Origin: Candidatus Omnitrophota bacterium
Lineage (GTDB): Bacteria > Omnitrophota > Gorgyraeia > Gygaellales > Profunditerraquicolaceae
DNA: 44,496 nucleotides
Reading direction: 5' to 3'
Assembly: GCA_030691585.1 (NCBI GenBank)
Contig: JAUYEC010000145.1
Coordinates: 1 to 44,496, forward strand
A program made the position numbers and the translations under genes. Positions 36,700 to 44,424 of the stretch are shown here, piece by piece. Below the pieces are notes generated by a model, which ran no database searches, had not been told where the DNA came from, and was given only the letters and a program-made list of their open reading frames with translations. Position 1 is the stretch's first letter, and the number at the start of each line of letters is the position of its first letter.

Positions 36700-36710
36700 A
36701 GAAAGATCTT

Positions 36711-38006
36711 ATGCATAAAGTCTATACAAATATAATCGAGATATCCGGAGACGTGATCACGGTGGAAGCTGAGGGCATAGGTTATAATGAGATCGCCGAA
36801 GTCACAACCAGCCGCGGTACCTCTCTGGCGCAGGTCATCCGCCTGGACGGAAAAAAAGTGTTCCTGCAGGTCTTTGCCGGCAGTAAAGGCATTTCTACCG
36901 GGGACAAGGTGCGCTTTTTGTCGCATCCGATGCGCGTCTCTTGCGGAGAAGATCTCTTGGGGCGTATCTTTAACGGAAGCGGCCTTCCGCTTGACCGCGG
37001 GCCGGTGCTTTCTCAAAATCCCATTGATATCGGCGGGCCGTCGGTGAACCCGGTAAAAAGGATCATCCCGAATAAAATGATCCGTACCGGTGTGCCGATG
37101 ATAGATGTTTTTAATTCGCTGGTGGAGTCGCAGAAACTGCCTATTTTTTCTATCGCAGGCGAACCTTATAACGAACTGTTGGCGCGTATCGCCATCCAAG
37201 CGGAAGTGGACGTGATAATCTTAGGCGGTATGGGCTTGAAATACGATGACTATCTTTTTTTCAGGGATACGCTTGAAAAGCACGGAGCTTTGCCGCGTTC
37301 AATATTTTTTGTGCATACCGCCTCTGACCCGACCGTAGAATGCCTGCTTGTGCCGGATATCAGCCTGGCTGTGGCTGAGCAGTTCGCGCTTTCCGGTAAA
37401 CGCGTGCTCGTACTTTTAAGCGATATGACTAATTTCTGCGACGCGCTTAAAGAGATCAGTATTACTATGGAACAAGTGCCTTCTAACAGGGGATACCCGG
37501 GAGACCTTTATAGCCAGTTGGCCGCCAGGTATGAAAAGGCGGTGGATTTTGAAACCGCGGGGTCCATCACAATTCTTGCGGTCACCACAATGCCCGGCGA
37601 CGACGTGACCCATCCTGTGCCGGATAACACCGGTTATATCACCGAAGGGCAATTCTATCTGAAAAACGGGGTGATCGAGCCGTTCGGTTCGCTCTCCCGC
37701 CTTAAACAGCAGGTCAACGGCAAGACCCGCGATGACCACCGCCTGATTATGGATACGATGATCCAGCTTTTTGCCAGCGCCCGCGAGACAAAAGAAAAAC
37801 AGGCTATGGGTTTTCAAATGAGTGGCTGGGACAACAAACTCCTTAAATACGGCCTGGCCTTTGAGCAGAGGATGATGTCGCTTGCCGTGAATATTCCCCT
37901 TGAAAAAGCCCTGGACCTGGGCTGGGAGATCCTGGCTGATTGTTTTGAGCCGGAGGAGACCGGGATCAGGAAAGCTTTGATCGAGAAGTTCTGGCCGAAG
38001 AAATAA
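36711..38006 (+). CDS. atpB: V-type ATPase subunit B
   Basis: Non-catalytic nucleotide-binding subunit alternating with A in the head. It has 431 residues. The N-terminal beta-barrel has YTNIIEISGDVITVEAEGIG. GEDLLGRIFNGSGLPLDRGP, MIRTGVPMIDVFNSLVESQK and LPIFSIAGEPYNEL follow. In this last part the P-loop lysine is absent, as is normal for B. VLLSDMTNFCDALKEIS and SNRGYPGDLYSQLAARYEKA are classic B-subunit motifs. It is 11 bases after A and one base before D. Confidence 0.96.
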   Translation: MHKVYTNIIEISGDVITVEAEGIGYNEIAEVTTSRGTSLAQVIRLDGKKVFLQVFAGSKGISTGDKVRFLSHPMRVSCGEDLLGRIFNGSGLPLDRGPVLSQNPIDIGGPSVNPVKRIIPNKMIRTGVPMIDVFNSLVESQKLPIFSIAGEPYNELLARIAIQAEVDVIILGGMGLKYDDYLFFRDTLEKHGALPRSIFFVHTASDPTVECLLVPDISLAVAEQFALSGKRVLVLLSDMTNFCDALKEISITMEQVPSNRGYPGDLYSQLAARYEKAVDFETAGSITILAVTTMPGDDVTHPVPDNTGYITEGQFYLKNGVIEPFGSLSRLKQQVNGKTRDDHRLIMDTMIQLFASARETKEKQAMGFQMSGWDNKLLKYGLAFEQRMMSLAVNIPLEKALDLGWEILADCFEPEETGIRKALIEKFWPKK

Positions 38007-38007
38007 T

Positions 38008-38625
38008 ATGGCAAAAATTAAGCTGACTAAAGGCGAATTAAAAAAACAAAGAGACACCCTGAGGCAATATGAACGTTATCTGCCGACGCTGCAGCTGAAG
38101 AAACAGCAATTGCAGGCGGAGATACTGCACCAGCATAATCTGCTTTCGGAAAAGAAAACACTGTTGGAAAAGAAAAGGAATGCCGTTTTGGCCTGGGCAG
38201 GCCTTTTAGGCGAAGGGAACGTTATTCAAAAAGAATGGCTTATTTCAGAGAAGACCGTTGCTTCGGCAAGGAACATCGCCGGAGTTGAACTGCCGGTTTT
38301 TTCTGAAATGGCCTTTGCCCAGCCGGACTACGACCTTTTTCTTCTGCCCCTGTGGGTGGATAACGGGTTGGAAGCTTTGAGGGCAATAGTGGCGCTTGAG
38401 GCGGAGATTGTTTTCATTGAAAGAGGCATAGAGGCCCTCAAGCGCGAATTACGTATTACGACACAGCGTGTGAATCTTTTTGAAAAAATAAAGATACCCG
38501 AAGCCCAAGAGGCCATTCGCGTGATCAAGATCTATATCGGAGACCAGATGGCCAATGCCGTAGGCCGCTGTAAGATCGCCAAGCGCAAGATCGAGCAGGC
38601 ACAAATGCTGGAGGTTGCCGCGTGA
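38008..38625 (+). CDS. atpD: V-type ATPase subunit D
   Basis: Central rotor shaft subunit. The 205-residue product starts AKIKLTKGELKKQRDTLRQY and continues with long amphipathic helices (YLPTLQLKKQQLQAEI, LLSEKKTLLEKKRNAV). A second helix closes the coiled coil at the C-terminus (LKRELRITTQRVNLFEKIKI, PEAQEAIRVIKIYIGDQ). NLFEKIKIP is a conserved D-subunit feature. The stop overlaps the next start (GTGA), so D and I are coupled. Confidence 0.92.
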   Translation: MAKIKLTKGELKKQRDTLRQYERYLPTLQLKKQQLQAEILHQHNLLSEKKTLLEKKRNAVLAWAGLLGEGNVIQKEWLISEKTVASARNIAGVELPVFSEMAFAQPDYDLFLLPLWVDNGLEALRAIVALEAEIVFIERGIEALKRELRITTQRVNLFEKIKIPEAQEAIRVIKIYIGDQMANAVGRCKIAKRKIEQAQMLEVAA

Positions 38626-40400
38626 TCGTAGCGATGAAGAAAACCGCGATAATCGTGCAATCAAAAGACGCGCAAGGTGCGGTTTTAAAATTGCGTTCTT
38701 TAGGCACTCTGCATGTGGAATACAACCGGCCCCCGGCAAGCACAAATATTAATGCTTTAAAAGAGGATATAAGCACGGTAGAGTCGGCGATAAATATTGT
38801 TTCCGGCCCCGCCGTTAATAAAATGCCTGTTGCCGGGCAGTTAAAACTTACGGACTGGAAAAGCGTTGCCGGCCATATCGTGGATCTCGCCAAGCGCCTT
38901 GAGCAGTTGTCGGCGTATTCCCTGGTCATTGCAGGGCTCATCCGGGAATGGGAGCGTTGGGGTGATTTTGACCCGCAGGAAATAGAAATACTTCAAGGCA
39001 AGGGTATTTATACCGGATTTTTTCAGGTCCCGCTCAAAGAGATAAGTCTAATTCCCGCCGGCGTCGTGGCAAAGGAAGTATTCAGGCGTTCCGGATTCGC
39101 ACATTATATTATAATTTCGCAAGGCAAGCCTGAATTGTCTTTTCAGCAAATACCTCCCCCGAAGATGGGGCTTATGAAGATGCGTGCCAGGGCTTATGAA
39201 GATCAGCGCGCCAGTGAAAAGATCGCGGAAGAAATATGCGGGCATTTAGTCCATCTGCAGGCCTTAGCTGAAGCCAAGAAGGATCTTGAAGGGCAGCTTG
39301 AGTTTCATCAAGCCCTTGAAGGGATGGGCAGCCAGGACAATATAGCTTATTTAAGCGGATACATCCCAATTGAACAGGTGGGGAATTTAGAAAAGGCCGC
39401 GCAACAGGAACAATGGGGCTTGTTGGTCCGGGATCCCTCCGACGAGGAAACGCCCCCGGTGTTGCTGCGTAATCCTCACTGGGTCCGCCTGATCGATCCG
39501 GTGCTCAAGATGCTGGGGATCTCGCCCGGTTACCGCGAGTTGGATGCCAGCCCGGTTTTATTGGTGTTCTTCAGCGTTTTTTTTGGAATTCTCATCGGCG
39601 ATGCCGGCTATGGCCTGGCCTATTTATTATTGACCGCCTGGTTTCAGAAGAAGAAGGGGATCAACCCCCGCAATGCCGATGTTTTTTATCTCTTTTATAC
39701 TTTAAGTTCATGCGCGATCATCTGGGGTGCGCTCACCGCAACATTTTTTGGGCAGAGTTGGTTGGTTGGCTGCGGGATAAAGCCGCTTGTGCCTGCCTTA
39801 AATGAGCCGGCGATTATGCAAAAGTTTTGTTTTTTTATCGGCGCCTTGCATTTGAGTATCGCCCATGCCTGGCGCGGGATATTAAAATTCCCGCATCCGT
39901 CTTGCCTTGCTGACATAGGATGGATCGCGGTTTTATGGGTTTCATTTTATATGGCTGGCGCGCTGATTTTGGGCCAGGCCTTTCCCGCTTTTGGCTTGCC
40001 GGCCGCGCTCTGCGGAATTGCATTGGTCCTGTTTTTCAGCGAACCGCGCAGGAATCCGCTCAAAGGCTTGGTCGCCGGTTTTGTTTCTGTTACTTTTGGC
40101 TTGAGTTTTATGAGCGCTTTTACCGACGTGGTATCGTATGTCAGGCTCTTTGCCGTGGGTTTGGCGGCAGTGGCCATTGCCGATACCACTAATGCGATGG
40201 CTGCCGGCCTTGGCGCCGGGGTTACTGGATTTAGCGCCGGCGTTTTGGTCAGGATAGTGGGCCATGCCTTAAATATCGTGCTCGGCCCCATTGCCATTTT
40301 GGTGCACGGGGTGCGGCTTAACGTATTGGAATTTGGCCTGAATCATACGGGCCTGACCTGGAGCGGCGAGCGTTATAAGCCGCTGCAGGAATCTGCGTAA
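38622..40400 (+). CDS. atpI: V-type ATPase membrane subunit I (a-subunit homologue)
   Basis: The stator membrane subunit that forms the ion half-channels with the K ring. It has 592 residues. The first half is cytoplasmic with coiled-coil parts (ALAEAKKDLEGQLEFHQALE), and the second half has about seven membrane segments from roughly residue 300. FFGILIGDAGYGLAYLLLTA is the conserved first helix pair, and SYVRLFAVGLAAVAIAD holds the essential arginine, R508. The GTG at 38622 is preferred because GGAGG lies seven bases before it; ATG 38634 is an alternative. Confidence 0.93.
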   Translation: MIVAMKKTAIIVQSKDAQGAVLKLRSLGTLHVEYNRPPASTNINALKEDISTVESAINIVSGPAVNKMPVAGQLKLTDWKSVAGHIVDLAKRLEQLSAYSLVIAGLIREWERWGDFDPQEIEILQGKGIYTGFFQVPLKEISLIPAGVVAKEVFRRSGFAHYIIISQGKPELSFQQIPPPKMGLMKMRARAYEDQRASEKIAEEICGHLVHLQALAEAKKDLEGQLEFHQALEGMGSQDNIAYLSGYIPIEQVGNLEKAAQQEQWGLLVRDPSDEETPPVLLRNPHWVRLIDPVLKMLGISPGYRELDASPVLLVFFSVFFGILIGDAGYGLAYLLLTAWFQKKKGINPRNADVFYLFYTLSSCAIIWGALTATFFGQSWLVGCGIKPLVPALNEPAIMQKFCFFIGALHLSIAHAWRGILKFPHPSCLADIGWIAVLWVSFYMAGALILGQAFPAFGLPAALCGIALVLFFSEPRRNPLKGLVAGFVSVTFGLSFMSAFTDVVSYVRLFAVGLAAVAIADTTNAMAAGLGAGVTGFSAGVLVRIVGHALNIVLGPIAILVHGVRLNVLEFGLNHTGLTWSGERYKPLQESA

Positions 40401-40409
40401 AAGATTTTG

Positions 40410-40429
40410 CCTGCCTGCCGGTAGGCAGG
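40410..40429. repeat. GC-rich palindrome CCTGCC...GGCAGG, second copy
   Basis: CCTGCCTGCCGGTAGGCAGG directly next to a TAGGGACAG palindrome, which shares its last bases. It is related to 24663-24690. Confidence 0.8.
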
Positions 40430-40457
40430 TAGGGACAGGTTTTAAACCTGTCCCTAC
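40429..40457. repeat. Palindrome before subunit K, copy 1
   Basis: GTAGGGACAGGTTTTAAACC continuing to CTGTCCCTAC; perfect inverted repeat, 28 bases after the subunit I stop. Confidence 0.88.
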
Positions 40458-40477
40458 AGCGGATATCCAAAAGGTTT

Positions 40478-40508
40478 TGTAGGGACAGCATATTATGCTG
40501 TCCCTACA
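40478..40508. repeat. Palindrome before subunit K, copy 2
   Basis: TGTAGGGACAGCATA-t-TATGCTGTCCCTACA, perfect. Together with the two elements before it, it fills most of the 151-base gap between I and K. Confidence 0.9.
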
Positions 40509-40551
40509 GGATGTAATCATAAATCAATATAGAAAAAGGAGGAGTGATATC

Positions 40552-41034
40552 ATGGAGCCAGCAATTATGAGTCAATTCAAAGATCTGGGTTTGAGTATGG
40601 TCCTGGCGCTTGCTGCTTGTGGGTCGGCAATCGGAGCCGGGACAGCCGGGATGAGTGCTATCGGGGCCTGGAAGAAAAATTACAGCCAGAATAAAGCGGC
40701 GTCGTTTATGCTGGTAGCTTTTGTCGGCGCCCCGCTTACCCAGACCATCTATGGGATGATCGTAATGAATAAACTCTTTGAGCTGGCGGCAAAAGGGTTA
40801 TACTGTTGGGGTATCGGCGCGTTTGCCGGCCTGGCAATAGGATTGTCGGCGTATTGGCAGGGTAAGTGCGCGGCCTGCGCCTGCGACGCCATGGGCGAAA
40901 CAAATAAGGGTTTCGGCAATTACCTCGTCGTGCTGGGCATGACTGAAACCGTAGCACTCTTTGTCATGGCCTTTACGCTGGGCATACTCGGTAAATTAGC
41001 AGCGACAATTCCCGTACCAATCGTGGGCGGTTAG
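40552..41034 (+). CDS. atpK: V-type ATPase rotor-ring subunit K (double hairpin, sodium-type residues)
   Basis: Proteolipid of the membrane rotor. The 160-residue product has four helices (two hairpins). The first outer helix has PLTQTIYG and no carboxylate, and the second has GMTETVALF with the ion-binding E132. T63, Q64, Q103 (in YWQGK) and E132 line up with T64, Q65, Q110 and E139, which bind sodium in Enterococcus hirae NtpK. This suggests a sodium-coupled enzyme (inferred). AAAGGAGGAG before ATG 40552 fixes the start. The last codons and stop lie inside tRNA-Val. Confidence 0.92.
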   Translation: MEPAIMSQFKDLGLSMVLALAACGSAIGAGTAGMSAIGAWKKNYSQNKAASFMLVAFVGAPLTQTIYGMIVMNKLFELAAKGLYCWGIGAFAGLAIGLSAYWQGKCAACACDAMGETNKGFGNYLVVLGMTETVALFVMAFTLGILGKLAATIPVPIVGG

Positions 41035-41101
41035 TTCAGCTGGTTAGAACGTCTCTCTTACACAGAGAAGGTCAGGGGTCCGAATCCTCTACCGCCCACC
41101 A
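41025..41101 (+). tRNA. tRNA-Val (anticodon TAC), CCA encoded
   Basis: Acceptor GGGCGGT (41025-41031) pairs with ACCGCCC (41091-41097), discriminator A, then CCA at 41099-41101. The D arm has GTTCAGCTGGTTAGAAC. The anticodon stem TCTCT/AGAGA encloses CTTACAC with anticodon TAC, and the T arm has AGGGGTCCGAATCCTCT. The first ten bases are also the last codons and stop of subunit K. Confidence 0.95.
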
Positions 41102-41285
41102 CTCGACTCGGCGCTTCGCGCCTCGCTCGTGGTAAACCATACATCCGAGTGACTCCGAGCAAGCGAAGCGCGTCGAGGAGCCACTCGACTCGGCGCTTCG
41201 CGCCTCGCTCGTGGTTTACCCTTCGATATACTCAGGGTAAACCAGGCATGCGAGTGATCCCGAGTGAACGAAGTGAATCGAGGGA
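41100..41285. repeat. Repeat block between tRNA-Val and tRNA-Asp
   Basis: A 34-base direct repeat (41100-41133 and 41182-41215) beginning CACTCGACTCGGCGCTTCGC and ending CTCGTGGT, with inverted partners (GAGCAAGCGAAGCGCGTCGA, GTGAACGAAGTGAATCGAGG). GGTTTACCCTTCG... and CAGGGTAAACC form a further inverted pair. The first copy starts at the CCA of tRNA-Val. No gene is seen here. Confidence 0.8.
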
Positions 41286-41298
41286 CCATTAAAAACTC

Positions 41299-41327
41299 TT
41301 GAAAACAGAGCATTTTTGGTCTACAAT
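41299..41327 (+). promoter_or_regulatory. Promoter of tRNA-Asp
   Basis: TTGAAA (41299-41304), 17-base spacer, TACAAT (41322-41327), 18 bases before the tRNA-Asp 5' end. A strong sigma-70-type match at the right distance for a tRNA transcript. Confidence 0.7.
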
Positions 41328-41345
41328 TAACATCTATGTCATTTT

Positions 41346-41424
41346 GGGGCTGTAGCCTAGTCTGGTTCATGGCGCCACCCTGTCACGGTGGAGACCACGG
41401 GTCCAAATCCCGTCAGCCCCGCCA
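41346..41424 (+). tRNA. tRNA-Asp (anticodon GTC), CCA encoded
   Basis: Acceptor GGGGCTG pairs with CAGCCCC (41414-41420), discriminator G, CCA at 41422-41424. Anticodon stem CCACC/GGTGG with loop CTGTCAC, anticodon GTC. The T arm is CGGGTCCAAATCCCG. It has its own promoter and terminator. Confidence 0.95.
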
Positions 41425-41426
41425 TT

Positions 41427-41476
41427 AAAAGAGCCTTTTGATTACGTAAATAGATCAAAAGGCTCTTTTGTGTTTT
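41427..41476 (+). terminator. Terminator of tRNA-Asp
   Basis: AAAAGAGCCTTTTGAT (41427-41442) pairs perfectly with ATCAAAAGGCTCTTTT (41454-41469); GTGTTTT follows. It lies two bases after the encoded CCA. Confidence 0.85.
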
Positions 41477-41497
41477 CACAGCCAAAAACCTTTTTAT

Positions 41498-42454
41498 ATG
41501 GTAAAACTTGAGCTTTGCCGTAGAACCCAAGATATAGAAAGCCGTTTTAATGCGCGCGTAGAAGATCTGCTTTATCAAATGCACTGGCCTGAAGAGATGA
41601 AACATAGCGATATAAGCGCAGAGATAGATATTCCAAGAGCGACAGTGACTAAATGGTTTCATCATTACGATATACCCACGCAGACTTGCCGCAGGTTTAC
41701 TGACATGAATCTTACGAGCTGGCTTTATAAGACCGGGCAGTTAAAAAAGAAGCCCGAATATAAAAAACCCGTAAAAGAACCGCAAGCCAATGTCAATTTC
41801 TTTAAGAAATGGTCTACAGAAATGGCGTATGTTTTAGGCTATTTTGCCGCCGACGGCAGTATGTACGCTAACCCGCGAGGGGCAAAATATATTACCTTCA
41901 GTTCGATCGACCGCGAAATGCTGGAGAAAGTCAAGCGATGCTTAAATTCTAAACATAAAATCGCCTTAAGAAAGAGATATAATGATAACTGGCAAGATTC
42001 ATATACGTTTCAAATCGGTTCTAAAGAAATGTATAGCGATATGATTAAGCTGGGTTTTATGCAAAATAAAGCCCGGAGATTTCATCTGCCAAAAGTGCCC
42101 AAGAAATATATGAACCACTTTATTAGAGGCCATTTTGACGGCGACGGCAGCATTAGCTGCGGGTATACAAAAATAAAAGCTAGGAATTATAAAATGGTTC
42201 CATATGTCTCAAGTTGTTTTGCTTCGGCAAATTTAAGTTTTTTAAGAGAAATCTATAAGGTTTTGAAAGAAAACGCGGGCCTTGCAGGGGGACATATAGA
42301 TAAAAAAGGCGGCCACCTTGCATATTCTAAATCCGACAGTATCAAGTTGTTCTATTATATGTATCGGAATGCCACTAAAGACCAATATTTAGAAAGAAAA
42401 TATACTAAATTTTTGCAAGCGGTTAATCCGGAGGGAGGTAGTTTAGCAAATTAG
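41498..42454 (+). CDS. Free-standing LAGLIDADG homing endonuclease
   Basis: A 318-residue protein with two LAGLIDADG helices, LGYFAADGS at 113-121 and IRGHFDGDGS at 209-218, whose last acidic residues would bind the metal. Before them is an HTH-like part (HSDISAEIDIPRATVTKWFH, about 36-55), as in some tRNA- or rRNA-intron endonucleases. It would cut a long asymmetric DNA site and spread its own gene. No intron or intein surrounds it. It starts about 20 bases after the tRNA-Asp terminator, and its A/T-rich, Lys-rich composition differs from its neighbours, suggesting transfer. ATG 41498 is chosen over an earlier in-frame codon in the terminator. No Shine-Dalgarno is seen. Confidence 0.88.
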   Translation: MVKLELCRRTQDIESRFNARVEDLLYQMHWPEEMKHSDISAEIDIPRATVTKWFHHYDIPTQTCRRFTDMNLTSWLYKTGQLKKKPEYKKPVKEPQANVNFFKKWSTEMAYVLGYFAADGSMYANPRGAKYITFSSIDREMLEKVKRCLNSKHKIALRKRYNDNWQDSYTFQIGSKEMYSDMIKLGFMQNKARRFHLPKVPKKYMNHFIRGHFDGDGSISCGYTKIKARNYKMVPYVSSCFASANLSFLREIYKVLKENAGLAGGHIDKKGGHLAYSKSDSIKLFYYMYRNATKDQYLERKYTKFLQAVNPEGGSLAN

Positions 42455-42514
42455 AATACATGTTTGAGGTTATTTAGTTTCTATTTTTTATCTTTCTTGG
42501 GGCGGTTCGGCTTT

Positions 42515-42536
42515 AAAGGCGGAATCGCCTTTTTGC
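42515..42536 (+). terminator. Terminator after the homing endonuclease
   Basis: AAAGGCG-gaat-CGCCTTT (42515-42532) followed by TT and a T-rich tract. It ends 60 bases after the endonuclease stop. Confidence 0.75.
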
Positions 42537-42537
42537 T

Positions 42538-42565
42538 TTGTTTTTGCCCGGTGGCGTGGTATTAT
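42538..42565 (+). promoter_or_regulatory. Possible promoter of the tRNA-binding protein operon
   Basis: TTGTTT (42538-42543), 16-base spacer, TATTAT (42560-42565). The palindrome at 42573 would be at the start of the transcript. Confidence 0.4.
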
Positions 42566-42572
42566 ACATACG

Positions 42573-42597
42573 AGGGACAGGATAATATCCTGTCCCT
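42573..42597. repeat. Palindrome before the tRNA-binding protein gene
   Basis: AGGGACAGGATA-a-TATCCTGTCCCT, perfect; the left TGT of the family end has been lost while the right TACA remains. Confidence 0.88.
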
Positions 42598-42634
42598 ACA
42601 GTTGAATACGTTAAGGTAATTATATGGAGGAAAT

Positions 42635-42955
42635 ATGGCTACAATAGAGGATTTTCACAAGTTAGAGTTTAAAGTCGCTGTGATTAAAGAAGTTACGGAA
42701 CATCCCAATGCCGACCGGCTTTATGTGGTCACTTTGGACGTGGGGGACAAAACCAAGCAGGTGGTAGCCGGGATCCGCGGCAGTTATCAGAAGGAAGAAT
42801 TGATCGGCAGACAGGTGGTGCTGGTGGATAATCTGGATCCGGCAATCCTGCGCGGAGTGGAAAGCCAGGGCATGATCCTGGCAGCTTCCGATGAAAACGG
42901 CATCGTGGTGGTAAGCCCGGAGAAACCCGTGAAATTAGGAAGCGTTGTAAAGTGA
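42635..42955 (+). CDS. tRNA-binding domain protein (MetRS C-terminal / CsaA / Trbp111 type)
   Basis: A 106-residue stand-alone OB-fold tRNA-binding domain. LEFKVAVIKEVTEHPNADRL starts the fold, KQVVAGIRGSY is in the middle, and VLVDNLDPAILRGVESQGMI matches the C-terminal domain of methionyl-tRNA synthetase. It could be a separate MetRS beta subunit or a free Trbp111-like structure-specific tRNA binder. No metG is in the window. GGAGG six bases before the ATG supports the start. It overlaps the next gene by four bases (GTGA), forming a three-gene operon. Confidence 0.88.
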   Translation: MATIEDFHKLEFKVAVIKEVTEHPNADRLYVVTLDVGDKTKQVVAGIRGSYQKEELIGRQVVLVDNLDPAILRGVESQGMILAASDENGIVVVSPEKPVKLGSVVK

Positions 42956-43464
42956 TCGAGCAATTTGTGCCAAGCGAGGTTTGTCTGAAATGTATTGGAT
43001 GCTGTCGTTTCAGCGAGGCGAATTCCGTTTGGCTGCCCTGTCTCTTGGATGAGGAAATACAGGACCTGCTGGACAAAAAAATACCGCCGGTCTCCATATC
43101 CATAGATAAAAAGATCCAACCCATTCCTAATCCGCGCCTTGTGGAGAGCGCTTTTATCTGCGCCTTTTTGGATGCGTCGGCCAATAAATGCGCGATCTAT
43201 GATTTCCGTCCGCTGGAATGCCAACTCTATCCGTTCTTAATCGCGATACGGGATAAAAAAGTCCTGCTTACGGTGGATTTAAATTGTCCTTATATCAAGG
43301 ATAAAATGAGCAGCCGGGAATTTGAGGAATACGTGCGCTATCTGACCGATTTCTTAAACGCCCCGGCGCGGATTCGGCTGCTGCGGGATAATCCGCATAT
43401 TATCCAGGCCTACAAGGACGCGCTGGACGTAGTAGAATTAAAGATGCCCGATGAAACTAAATGA
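42952..43464 (+). CDS. YkgJ-family cysteine cluster protein
   Basis: A 170-residue protein with the YkgJ (zinc- or iron-chelating) cysteine pattern: CLKCIGCCRF at about 11-20, ICAFLD near 72, CAIYDFRPLECQLYPF near 82-97, and a last cysteine in NCPYI. The metal and function are unknown for most members. It starts with GTG overlapping the stop of the tRNA-binding gene and overlaps the next gene by 14 bases, so the three are coupled. Confidence 0.85.
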   Translation: MIEQFVPSEVCLKCIGCCRFSEANSVWLPCLLDEEIQDLLDKKIPPVSISIDKKIQPIPNPRLVESAFICAFLDASANKCAIYDFRPLECQLYPFLIAIRDKKVLLTVDLNCPYIKDKMSSREFEEYVRYLTDFLNAPARIRLLRDNPHIIQAYKDALDVVELKMPDETK

Positions 43465-44350
43465 TCTATCTCTTCGCGACAAGGAAATCTTTTCGAAATA
43501 CCTGAGTTTATCCAGCCACGAATTATCCGTCTATAACTTTATTAATATCTACATATGGATTGGGCTCTTTGAAATTAAATGGGCCCTGATCAATAAGAGC
43601 CTCTGCGTATTTTTTCAGGATAGAATCGGCGCGTTTCTCTATCTGCCGCCGCTGGCGCAAACCCATGATCCTGAAACAGTAGAGAAGGTATTTTCGATAT
43701 TGGACTCGATCAACGCCAACAAAGAAATTTCCCGCATCGAGAATGTGGAAGCCGGGGATCTGGAATTCTACCGCGGCCTGGGCCTGAAGTGCGCGCAAAA
43801 ATCTTGGGATTATCTTTGTTCACGCCAGAGCCTGGCGGAGTTAAAAGGCGATAAGTTGAAATCAAAGCGCGCCGCCTATAATTATTTTGTCAAAAACTAT
43901 TCCTTCGAGTTCCTGCCGTTTACAAAAAAGGATTTAGGCGGCTGCCTGAAGCTCTATCAGACCTGGGCCGAGGACCGCCGGGGCGATAATCCGGATATGA
44001 TGTATCGTGCGATGCTGGAAGATAGCTGTAACGCGGTCGAGATATTGTTAAAGCATTACGATAAATTGAATTGTGTGGGCCGGATAGTCAAAGTGAACTC
44101 TAAGATCAAAGGTTTTACCTTTGGTTACAAGCTGAACGCTGATACATTTTGCGTTTTATATGAGATCACGGATCTGTCCATCAAAGGCCTGGCGCAATTT
44201 ATCTTCCGTGCCTTATCACAGGAGATGACGGATTACAAATATATCAACATCATGGACGATTCGGGCTTAGAAAACCTGAAAAAAGTAAAATTGTCGTACC
44301 GGCCGGTAAAGCTAGTCCCGGCGTATATTGTGAAGAGAAAATTACCGTAG
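43451..44350 (+). CDS. DUF2156 (phosphatidylglycerol lysyltransferase C-terminal-like) protein
   Basis: A 299-residue soluble protein with the double GNAT-like fold of DUF2156. LSLRDKEIFSKYLSLSSHEL starts it, and YNFINIYIWIGLF, LKGDKLKSKRAAYNYFVKNY (about 135-154) and LKLYQTWAEDRR follow. Related domains in MprF transfer amino acids from aminoacyl-tRNA to lipids, and others act on unknown acceptors. No membrane domain is attached. The upstream tRNA-binding gene in the same operon fits use of a charged tRNA, but this is only inferred. Nothing is missing at the ends. Confidence 0.82.
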   Translation: MKLNDLSLRDKEIFSKYLSLSSHELSVYNFINIYIWIGLFEIKWALINKSLCVFFQDRIGAFLYLPPLAQTHDPETVEKVFSILDSINANKEISRIENVEAGDLEFYRGLGLKCAQKSWDYLCSRQSLAELKGDKLKSKRAAYNYFVKNYSFEFLPFTKKDLGGCLKLYQTWAEDRRGDNPDMMYRAMLEDSCNAVEILLKHYDKLNCVGRIVKVNSKIKGFTFGYKLNADTFCVLYEITDLSIKGLAQFIFRALSQEMTDYKYINIMDDSGLENLKKVKLSYRPVKLVPAYIVKRKLP

Positions 44351-44403
44351 GGACAGGATAGCATCCTGTCCGCCGAGGGACAGCATAATATGCTGTCCCT
44401 ACA
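44347..44403. repeat. Compound palindrome after the DUF2156 gene
   Basis: GTAGGGACAGGATAGCATCC followed by TGTCCGCCGA and then the right-hand copy GGGACAGCATAATATGCTGT ending CCCTACA. The mixed inner stems, like those at 875-932, suggest two elements joined. Confidence 0.85.
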
Positions 44404-44424
44404 AAATTCTGCCGAACGTTTACC

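Noticed and set aside
41100..41285. CRISPR-like array between the two tRNAs
   Set aside because: Only two full copies of the unit with unlike spacing and inverted partners; no cas genes nearby.
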